This document shows, in pieces, positions 6,410-11,172 of a stretch of 11,172 nucleotides of DNA. The stretch is from assembly GCA_036272915.1 (NCBI GenBank), contig DATAXV010000142.1, positions 1-11,172 of the forward strand, read 5' to 3'. The position numbers were made by a program, and so were the translations under genes. The notes beneath the pieces are model-generated. The model was not told where the DNA came from. It ran no database searches and saw only the letters and a program-made list of their open reading frames with translations. This DNA is from DATAXV01 sp036272915 (lineage in GTDB: Bacteria; Chloroflexota; Dormibacteria; Dormibacterales; Dormibacteraceae). The first letter of the stretch is position 1; every line of letters starts with the position of its first letter.

Positions 6410-7255
6410 ATGTACCGCCATGTCCTCGTCGCGTCGGATCCCGAGGGACTTGCCATGGCCACCGAGCCGGTGGTCGAGGCGCTGGCCGGTTCCGGTGAGC
6501 CGGTGGTCAGGGTGGTCGGCGTCGAGCGGGCCGACGACTCGTCGACGGTGCCGGGACTGACGGAGGAGCGCGCGCGGGAGCTGGCGGACCGCCTGCGCGC
6601 CCACGGCGTGAACGCCACCCACGAGGTGCGCCGTGTCACCCGGGAGAAGACGGCCGAGGAGCTGGCCGCCGTGGCCCGCGAGATGGAGGCCGATCTGATC
6701 GTCGTCGGCAGCCACCGGCACGGTGACCTGGCCGGGATCCTGGTCGGCAGCGTCGGCCACGAGCTGGCGACGAAGATCGACGTCCCGATGATGGTGGTGG
6801 GCGGGCCGTCCCGACAGCAGCCTCTCTCGCTCCGGCGTGTCCTCGTCGCCCTCGACGCCTCGGAGCACACGACACCGGTCCTGACGGCCGCCGCCCAGCT
6901 GGCTGGTGCCGACGGCGACGTGCTCCTCGCCCATGTCATGCCGGCCCCGATCACCAGCCCGCTCGGAGCCGTGAGCGGTGAGGTGGAGAGCGAGGACGAG
7001 GCCTGGCAGGTGCTGCGGCATGCCCAGGCCGAGCTGGCGGGGATGGGGCGGGCCAGCGAGACCCGCCTCCTGCTGTCGCCCGAGCCGGTGGGCGATCAGA
7101 TCGTCGCCCTGGCCAAGGAGTGGCGGGCGGACGTCATCGCCGTCGGCAGCCGGCGCCTGGGCGATCTGGCCGCGCTCTTCCTGGGCAGCGCCGCCCACCG
7201 GATCATCCGGCTCAGCCGCGTCCCGGTGCTGATGGCCGACCACCCGGCGGAGTGA
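6410..7255 (+). CDS. Universal stress protein with tandem UspA domains
   Basis: This 281-residue protein has two Usp repeats: domain 1 about residues 1-131 (RHVLVASD start, ADLIVVGSHRHGDLAGILVGSV end) and domain 2 about 142-277 (RRVLVALDASEH start, ADVIAVGSRRLGDLAALFLGSA end). Tandem Usp proteins of this length are common in high-GC bacteria and usually bind ATP and respond to hypoxia, starvation or dormancy. The ATP motif G-2x-G-9x-G-S is modified in both halves: R103 and R249 replace the second Gly, while G100/G246 and the final G113-S114 and G259-S260 remain. Weaker or altered nucleotide binding is possible (inference). AAGGAG at 6397-6402 sits 7 nt before ATG 6410. The gene is preceded by a hairpin at 6263-6304 and so is probably transcribed independently of the tyrosinase pair, and it converges with the methyltransferase gene. 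Confidence 0.93.
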   Translation: MYRHVLVASDPEGLAMATEPVVEALAGSGEPVVRVVGVERADDSSTVPGLTEERARELADRLRAHGVNATHEVRRVTREKTAEELAAVAREMEADLIVVGSHRHGDLAGILVGSVGHELATKIDVPMMVVGGPSRQQPLSLRRVLVALDASEHTTPVLTAAAQLAGADGDVLLAHVMPAPITSPLGAVSGEVESEDEAWQVLRHAQAELAGMGRASETRLLLSPEPVGDQIVALAKEWRADVIAVGSRRLGDLAALFLGSAAHRIIRLSRVPVLMADHPAE

Positions 7256-7256
7256 G

Positions 7257-7277
7257 CCGCGCCGGGGGACTGCGCGG
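7257..7277. terminator. Hairpin between convergent stress-protein and methyltransferase genes
   Basis: CCGCGC (7257-7262) and GCGCGG (7272-7277) form a 6-bp stem with a 9-nt loop inside the 25-nt gap between the two stop codons. Position between convergent genes suggests a bidirectional terminator, but the stem is short and GC-rich sequence makes chance pairing likely. Confidence 0.33.
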
Positions 7278-7280
7278 GCG

Positions 7281-8029
7281 TCAGCGCGCCGTCGCCTGGA
7301 AGGTCCAGACCCAGCTCGAGGGCTGCGGGGACAGCCCGAGCCCGTAGTCGCCGCATATCGAGATCTCCCCGAAGCCGGCGTCCACGAGCATGCCCGCGAA
7401 CTCGTCGAGGCTCCACCGCTGCAGTCCGAAGAGCTGGAGCTGCGTCGCCACCAGGGCGCCGTCGCGCCACCTCTCGTAGCGGAGCCACCGGGTGGTCCGG
7501 TTGGCCACCGGGTCGTGCTCGACGTGCTGCACCTGGAGGGTGAGGATGTCATCTCCCGACGCCCAGTGGCGCATCGGCCCGGGATCGGTGCCGACCGTGG
7601 GCGGATCGAGGTCGAGGATCAGTCGGCCGCCGGTCTCCAGGCACCTGTGGAAGCAGGCGAGGGCCTCGGCGGTCGCCTCCCTTCCCTCGAGCAGCATGAT
7701 CGAGCCGGCGGGCAAGATCACGGCGGCGTACCGGCCCGGGTCGACGAAGCGTCGCATGTCCGCCTCGTGAAGCACCGGGTCGAGGCCGGCCGCGGCGCAG
7801 TTGGCCCGGCACACGGCGAGCATCTCCGGCGAGCTGTCGACGCCGTCGACGGTCATCCCCGCCTGGAGCAGGGGGATGATGATCCGACCCGTGCCGACGG
7901 CTGGCTCGAGCACGCGGCCCCGCACGTCAGCGAGCCGGTCGCGGTAGAACTCGACGTCCCCGAAGGAACGACCGATCGGCTGTCCAGCTGATAGACCTCG
8001 GTCGCCAGCTCGCCGTAGCGCCAGCTCAC
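7281..8029 (-). CDS. Class I SAM-dependent methyltransferase, N-terminus split by a single-base deletion
   Basis: The downstream frame encodes a Rossmann methyltransferase with motif I VLEPAVGTGR, an acidic motif II region (VDGVDSSPEML), motif III area GLDPVLHEADMRRF, and a C-terminal beta segment. Read from its first possible start (GTG 7925) it would lack the usual N-terminal helices. Upstream in that frame lies PIGRSFGDVEFYRDRLADVRGR, which belongs to the family, while a different frame starting at GTG 8029 reads SWRYGELATEVYQLD. Joining them needs one base in the codon between D16 and P18 (7980-7982), giving the family's YQLDKPIGRSFGD block and a 249-residue protein. GTG 8029 overlaps the TGA of the upstream gene (GTGA), the mark of translational coupling, with a GGGAG ribosome site inside that gene. 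The methyl acceptor is unknown. As sequenced, the full protein would not be made. Confidence 0.88.
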
Positions 8030-8493
8030 GCGCTCGTCTCCCGGCGGTGCAGGGCCTCGAGGTCGGCGCGCCGCACCGTCACCGCCCGGATCGTGGGATG
8101 GCCGGCCAGGATGGCCCGGAGCAGCCGGTGGTAGCCGTCGAGGATGATCGGGTGCCCATCCCTGCTCTCGGCGATGTGAATGGGATGGGCCAGGTCCGCG
8201 TCCATCGCCTTCCGAACGTGCGCCTCATACCCCCCGGGATCGCCGAGGACGTCGCGGAGCGACAGCTGCCAGCGACGGCCCATCCAGCGCCAGAAGGGGA
8301 TCCCGAGCAGCCAGTCGAACCGCTCAAGGGGCAGCTCATCGGCGGGCAGGTCGAGCCGCCAGAGCTGGTCGACCGACCACTCGAAGGCGGGGAACAAGCC
8401 CCGCATCGATTCCGGCATCGACCATTCCAGCTCCTCCGGCGTCACGTCCGGGGCCGAGAGCGCGTCGAGGCCGCCCGAGTCGCCGGCGGTCAC
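8026..8493 (-). CDS. Hypothetical protein with ParB-N-like C-terminal segment
   Basis: From GTG 8493 the protein is 155 residues. The N-terminal half is Trp-rich (ELEWSMPESM, FEWSVDQLWRLDLP, IPFWRWMGRRWQLS) and the C-terminal part HPIHIAESRDGHPIILDGYHRLLRA, about residues 103-127, resembles the phosphate-binding core of ParB/sulfiredoxin-fold proteins (LDGYHR in place of GERR). Function is unknown. The open frame continues to ATG 8664, but codons before about 8500 have A/T at the third position far more often and no family character, so a start near 8493 is preferred; GTG 8445 is an alternative. None has a good ribosome site. The TGA overlaps the GTG of the methyltransferase gene, so the two proteins are probably made together and may act on the same substrate (inference). 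Confidence 0.7.
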   Translation of the reverse strand: MTAGDSGGLDALSAPDVTPEELEWSMPESMRGLFPAFEWSVDQLWRLDLPADELPLERFDWLLGIPFWRWMGRRWQLSLRDVLGDPGGYEAHVRKAMDADLAHPIHIAESRDGHPIILDGYHRLLRAILAGHPTIRAVTVRRADLEALHRRETSA

Positions 8494-8572
8494 GGCGCCG
8501 AACCCGCTGTACGGCGGTGAGACCGGTGCGCCGCTCGTGCCCGATGTAGCCGCACCACGGCCAGGATAGGCC

Positions 8573-8590
8573 GCTCGCCCGAGGGCGAGC
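8573..8590. repeat. 8-bp inverted repeat upstream of the ParB-like/methyltransferase operon
   Basis: GCTCGCCC (8573-8580) and GGGCGAGC (8583-8590) are exact reverse complements with a 2-nt centre. On the minus strand it lies 4 nt upstream of a TATCCT hexamer (8563-8568) that could be a -10 about 70 nt before GTG 8493, so it would overlap the promoter spacer. Operator is the likeliest role; in RNA it could fold as a 7-bp stem with a 4-nt loop. Confidence 0.35.
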
Positions 8591-8988
8591 CTCCCGACCC
8601 TCTTCCGCTCTGGCTCGCACCGGACCGCTCCGAGCCATCGCCGTCCGTGTACCGCTGGTCCCATCCGGTGCGTTGCGGACCGGCCGCCAGGTCCACTGCC
8701 ACTGTAGTGACAGCGATGTCATTCGTCCATCCATGGGTCGTGGACACTGTGACCGGGCGGTGTGGCGTCTGATGATGTCCACAGTGAGAATGTCGCCATT
8801 GATAACAGCGATGAACTCATCGGAGCGCCGATCGTTCGTCGTCTCCGAAGTATCGCAAGCCATCCCTGTCCCAGAGCGCATTTTAGCGAAGGTTTCCGGC
8901 GATGTGACCAGGGGCGACACGGTAGACGTTCACAGAACGGCGCTCTCTTGGGATGCTTATGCAAGATGAACTCAGTCCGCATCAGGTG

Positions 8989-9005
8989 TGCTACCATTGA
9001 TTGGT
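8989..9005 (+). promoter_or_regulatory. Extended -10 promoter with overlapping palindrome, upstream of gntR
   Basis: TGCTACCAT (8989-8997) fits an extended -10 (TG-N-TANNNT) and would start transcription near 9004, about 64 nt before the gntR ATG. ACCA (8993-8996) and TGGT (9002-9005) form a 13-bp palindrome around a 5-nt centre, overlapping the -10 and start site. That geometry suits repression, possibly autoregulation by the GntR protein. No -35 is evident at 17-18 nt. Confidence 0.4.
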
Positions 9006-9067
9006 TGTTCTGACATGCCGCGCAGTGGGCAGTAGATCCTGCCGGAAGACAGTTAGGGGGAGGATCC

Positions 9068-9874
9068 ATGTGCGCCAGGTCTATTGAGCGCACCCCTCCG
9101 GTGCCGGCCGAGGCGGAGGGTCGTCGAGAGACAGAACTGCTGCGTCAGGGGCTGGACAGGAGCAGTCCTGTTCCGCTGTATCACCAGCTGGTCCGCGCAC
9201 TGCAGAAGGTGATCGAGGACGGCGTCCTCTTCCCAGGGGCGCAGCTGAACAACGAGATCGCTCTCGCCCGGGATCTGGGTCTCAGCCGGCCGACCGTGCG
9301 GCGAGCGCTGGGCTTCCTGGTCGAGCGCGGGCTGCTGATCCGCAAGCGTGGCATCGGCACGGTCGTGGTCGCCACCAACATCCGGCGCCCGATCCGGCTG
9401 ACCAGCCTCTACGACGACCTCACCGAGAGCGGCCGGCGCCCGGCCACGCGCGTCCTCGGCCTGCGCACCGTCCACTGCCCGCTCGAGGTCGCGACCGGCC
9501 TGCACCTGCCCGCCACCAGCGAGGTCCTGCACATCCGCCGGCTGCGACTGGTCGACGGGGAGCCCCTCGCGATCATGGAGAACTACCTCCCCGAGGGACT
9601 GGCCGCGCTCTGCCGCGCCGACCTTGAGGAGGCGGGTCTCTACCGCCTGCTGCGAGGGGCGGGCGTCAGCCTTCGCATCGCCTCGCAGCGGATCGGCGCC
9701 CGGCGGGCCACGCCCAGGGAGGCGGAGCTTCTCCAGATGGAGAACGGCGATCCGATCCTGTCCCTTCTGCGGATCAGCTACGACGACACGGGCAGGGCGG
9801 TCGAATACGCCTCCCATGCCTACGCCGCCGAGCGCTACGCCTTCGAGATGAATCTGGTCAGGGACTCTCTCTGA
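9068..9874 (+). CDS. GntR-family (HutC/FarR subgroup) transcriptional regulator with UTRA domain
   Basis: The 268-residue protein has an N-terminal winged helix at about 36-100 (PLYHQLVRALQKVIEDG, LSRPTVRRALGFLVERGLL, RKRGIGTVV) and a C-terminal UTRA ligand-binding domain at about 118-262 (DDLTESGRRPATRVL, EVLHIRRLRLVDGEPLAIMENYLP, GARRATPREAELLQM, AVEYASHAYAAERYAFEM). HutC-type regulators are usually repressors released by a sugar phosphate, organic acid or amino-acid derivative. The first 30 residues form a charged extension. ATG 9068 follows a strong GGGGGAGG at 9056-9063 with 4 nt spacing. It is divergent from the ParB-like/methyltransferase operon and converges on the flavin monooxygenase. 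It may regulate itself through the palindrome at 8993-9005; control of the sugar-type enzymes at 856-4796 is possible but not shown. Confidence 0.95.
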   Translation: MCARSIERTPPVPAEAEGRRETELLRQGLDRSSPVPLYHQLVRALQKVIEDGVLFPGAQLNNEIALARDLGLSRPTVRRALGFLVERGLLIRKRGIGTVVVATNIRRPIRLTSLYDDLTESGRRPATRVLGLRTVHCPLEVATGLHLPATSEVLHIRRLRLVDGEPLAIMENYLPEGLAALCRADLEEAGLYRLLRGAGVSLRIASQRIGARRATPREAELLQMENGDPILSLLRISYDDTGRAVEYASHAYAAERYAFEMNLVRDSL

Positions 9875-9880
9875 GGCCCT

Positions 9881-9928
9881 GGGGCGGATCCTGACCGGCG
9901 CCGGCCGGGAAGGGATCCCCTCCGCCCC
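9881..9928. terminator. Inverted repeat between convergent gntR and flavin monooxygenase genes
   Basis: GGGGCGGA (9881-9888) and TCCGCCCC (9921-9928) are exact reverse complements and enclose a second palindrome CCGGCGCCGG (9895-9904). The structure fills the 57-nt gap between the two stop codons. A bidirectional terminator is the natural reading; no T-runs are present on either side. Confidence 0.45.
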
Positions 9929-9931
9929 GCC

Positions 9932-10951
9932 TCAGTCCAGGGGCCGGAGGCCGTACATCTCCGCAATCGCGGTGAAGGAGCGGATCCGGTCGGCGGGGTC
10001 GTGGGTGGAGGTCGTGATCATGACCTCGTCCGCCTTCGTCGCCTCGATCAGCCTGTCCAGCTCGGACCGGACGCGGTCCGGTCCGCCCACGACGTACCCG
10101 GATGTGGCGGTCTCCGCGAACGCGAGGTCCTCCGGGCTGTAGGGGTACGCGGCGGCCTCCTCCGGGCTGGGCAGCGTGCTGGGCAGGCCCTGACGGAGTC
10201 GCAGCAGCGAGAGCCGGTTGGGCTCGGCCAGGTGCCGTGCCTCCTCGTCGGAACCGGCGCAGAGGACGCCGACAGCGACCATGACGCGGGGCTCCAGCAG
10301 CCGGCGGGAGCGCCGGAACAGGGACCTGTAGAGCTCGACGGCGGGGACGGTCTTGGTCGGTCCCAGATGGTGGGCGAAAGCGAAGGGCAGCCCGATGCTG
10401 GCCGCGACCTGCGCGCTGAAGTCGCTGGATCCGAGCACCCAGAACTCGGGCGCGTTGCCCCGAGCGGGCACGGGCAGGATCCGCGCGTAGGGGTGCCGGG
10501 AGGGGAAGGTGCCGTCGAAGAGGGCGACGAGCTCCCGGATCAGGCGCTCGAAGTCCTGGGGCGAGGCGGGCTCGGCGGCGCGCCGCAGCGCCTCCGCGGT
10601 GGCCCGGTCGGTGCCCGGTGCGCGGCCCATGCCGAGGTCGACACGGCCCGGGTTCAGGGCCTCGATCATGCCGAACTGCTCGGCCACGACAAGGGTCGGA
10701 TGGTTGGGCAGCATGACCCCACCCGACCCAACGCGCATGACAGAGGTCGCGGCGGCGATGTGTGAGACGAGGACGGCGGGACTGGAGCTGGCTATCCCGG
10801 GCATGTTGTGGTGTTCGGCCACCCAGTAGCGGTGGTAGCCGAGGCGCTCTGTGAGCTGTGCCAGGTTGACGCACGCACGCAGCGCCTCGCCGGTCGTGGA
10901 TCCGGTGGCGACCGGGGCGAGGTCGAGGACTGAGAACGGCGGGGCGGTCAC
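9932..10951 (-). CDS. Luciferase-like (LLM class) flavin-dependent monooxygenase, MsnO8/group 1 type
   Basis: This 339-residue protein belongs to the group-1 luciferase-like family: FSVLDLAPVATGSTTGEAL at 6-24, YHRYWVAEHHNMPGIASSSP at 39-58, RVGSGGVMLPNHPTLVVAEQFGMIEAL at 73-99 and GRVDLGMGRAPGTDRATAEAL at 102-122. Relatives use reduced flavin, supplied by a separate reductase, to oxygenate small organic molecules with O2. Length is standard. The start is GTG 10951; no Shine-Dalgarno precedes it, but TACAAT (10960-10965 on the minus strand) ends 8 nt upstream, the spacing expected for a leaderless transcript starting at or next to the GTG. The gene stands alone, converging on gntR. No flavin reductase gene is adjacent. 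Substrate is unknown. Confidence 0.94.
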   Translation of the reverse strand: MTAPPFSVLDLAPVATGSTTGEALRACVNLAQLTERLGYHRYWVAEHHNMPGIASSSPAVLVSHIAAATSVMRVGSGGVMLPNHPTLVVAEQFGMIEALNPGRVDLGMGRAPGTDRATAEALRRAAEPASPQDFERLIRELVALFDGTFPSRHPYARILPVPARGNAPEFWVLGSSDFSAQVAASIGLPFAFAHHLGPTKTVPAVELYRSLFRRSRRLLEPRVMVAVGVLCAGSDEEARHLAEPNRLSLLRLRQGLPSTLPSPEEAAAYPYSPEDLAFAETATSGYVVGGPDRVRSELDRLIEATKADEVMITTSTHDPADRIRSFTAIAEMYGLRPLD

Positions 10952-10959
10952 AGTCGGTC

Positions 10960-10965
10960 ATTGTA
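10960..10965 (-). promoter_or_regulatory. -10 element TACAAT of a probable leaderless promoter
   Basis: On the minus strand TACAAT, one base from TATAAT, is followed by 8 nt and then the GTG start of the flavin monooxygenase. Transcription would begin at or within a base or two of the GTG. The absence of any ribosome site supports leaderless translation. A good -35 was not found 17-18 nt upstream. Confidence 0.5.
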
Positions 10966-11011
10966 GGTGCTGTGTTGACTGACTGATCCGGTGAGATTGG
11001 CGTGGCGGGAC

Positions 11012-11024
11012 ACATCAGCGATGT
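11012..11024. repeat. Short inverted repeat upstream of the flavin monooxygenase
   Basis: ACATC (11012-11016) and GATGT (11020-11024) are reverse complements around a 3-nt centre. The flanks GCGG and CCGC can extend it with a 3-nt bulge. It lies about 50 nt upstream of the monooxygenase -10 on the minus strand and 65 nt before the small open frame at 11089. It may be an activator or repressor site; chance is possible. Confidence 0.28.
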
Positions 11025-11088
11025 CCGCTGTCACAGTCGCCTCTGGTCGCTCGAACCCGGTGGGGCGGCGGGGGAGGGGATCGCCGTT

Positions 11089-11139
11089 ATGAGTGAATCG
11101 ACTCAGAAAGAGAGGCTCCTCGCTACTTCGTGTGGGTAA
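11089..11139 (+). CDS. Possible 16-residue leader peptide, or start of a broken gene
   Basis: ATG 11089 is preceded by a very strong purine run (GGGGGAGGGG, ending about 9 nt upstream), the best ribosome site in this part of the window, yet the frame closes after MSESTQKERLLATSCG at TAA 11139. Three GGCGCC palindromes follow immediately (11144-11164) and could fold into a hairpin. It may be a regulatory leader peptide for a gene beyond the window, or the first codons of a gene interrupted by another frameshift; the window ends too soon to tell. Confidence 0.28.
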   Translation: MSESTQKERLLATSCG

Positions 11140-11143
11140 CGGC

Positions 11144-11164
11144 GGCGCCAGGCGCCAGGGCGCC
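11144..11164 (+). repeat. Three closely spaced GGCGCC palindromes
   Basis: GGCGCC occurs at 11144-11149, 11151-11156 and 11159-11164, just past the stop of the small frame at 11089-11139. Any two copies can pair, so alternative hairpins are possible, as in an attenuator. In GC-rich DNA such repeats also arise by chance. Confidence 0.35.
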
Positions 11165-11172
11165 GTGGAAGT

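Larger units (their letters stand above)
8494..9067. other. Lower-GC divergent intergenic region between the ParB-like operon and gntR
   Basis: About 570 nt separate the two divergent genes. Several overlapping frames are open here on both strands but none resembles a known family or shows the third-position GC bias of the neighbours. The stretch from about 8700 to 9030 is visibly more AT-rich than anything else in the window. It holds the GntR promoter with an overlapping palindrome (8989-9005), an 8-bp inverted repeat at 8573-8590, a minus-strand TATCCT at 8563-8568, and short CACTGT/ACAGTG motifs near 8699-8788. A small RNA or a degraded gene cannot be excluded. Confidence 0.5.

Noticed and set aside
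4871..7552. A very long open minus-strand frame (about 890 codons) opposite the RraA-like, tyrosinase and stress-protein genes
   Set aside because: It is His/Arg/Gly-rich with no family motifs and lies antisense to three well-supported genes; long antisense frames are expected from high third-position GC.
7281..7925. Methyltransferase starting at GTG 7925
   Set aside because: This start would fall almost on motif I and leave conserved N-terminal family sequence untranslated; the overlapping GTG at 8029 with a compensated deletion explains the region better.
8673..8969. Possible small protein genes in the gntR/ParB-like divergent region, on either strand
   Set aside because: No ribosome sites of note, no codon bias, and mutually overlapping frames with no recognisable motif.
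8711..11025. Shared 10-mer CAGCGATGTC at 8711-8720 and 11016-11025
   Set aside because: Two copies of a 10-mer in two intergenic regions are close to chance expectation and the flanks do not match.
11040..11065. TCGAACCC-like string suggesting a tRNA T-loop
   Set aside because: No pairing T-stem, anticodon arm or acceptor stem could be built on either strand.

Overview
The window is uniformly GC-rich with strong Shine-Dalgarno sites, at least one probable leaderless gene, and actinobacterial- or Chloroflexota-like protein families. A soil or environmental high-GC bacterium (Actinomycetota or Chloroflexota) is the best guess, but the sequence does not settle the phylum. No tRNA, rRNA, CRISPR array, insertion sequence or phage gene was seen.

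Layout. The left edge carries the N-terminal half of a DEAD-box RNA helicase on the minus strand (1-543). A 312-nt divergent region follows, then a plus-strand block of catabolic-looking enzymes: an aldo/keto reductase of the D-threo-aldose/L-fucose dehydrogenase type (856-1832, split by a -1 frameshift), a cyclase/kynurenine-formamidase-superfamily hydrolase (1877-2578), a phytanoyl-CoA-dioxygenase-family Fe(II)/2-oxoglutarate oxygenase (2951-3928) and an RraA/HMG-aldolase-family protein (4062-4796). Next come a tyrosinase (4955-5773) and, in the same frame after a single TAG and five codons, a small protein that looks like the C-terminal beta domain of larger tyrosinases (5789-6256). A tandem universal stress protein (6410-7255) ends this side.

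The right side holds a minus-strand two-gene operon: a ParB-N-like protein overlapping by GTGA a SAM methyltransferase. The methyltransferase's true N-terminus is recovered only by assuming a second single-base deletion near 7981. A lower-GC intergenic region leads to a GntR/HutC-type regulator with a UTRA domain (9068-9874), which converges on a luciferase-like flavin monooxygenase (9932-10951, minus) with a leaderless-type promoter.

Working together. Oxidation of an aldose to a lactone, hydrolytic ring opening, 2-oxoglutarate-dependent hydroxylation and retro-aldol cleavage would make a coherent small-molecule catabolic route, and the UTRA regulator is a plausible controller, but this pathway is inference from family membership. 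The most notable points are the in-frame amber codon separating tyrosinase from its probable C-terminal domain, and the two frameshifts, each restored by one added base, which are either assembly errors or gene decay.
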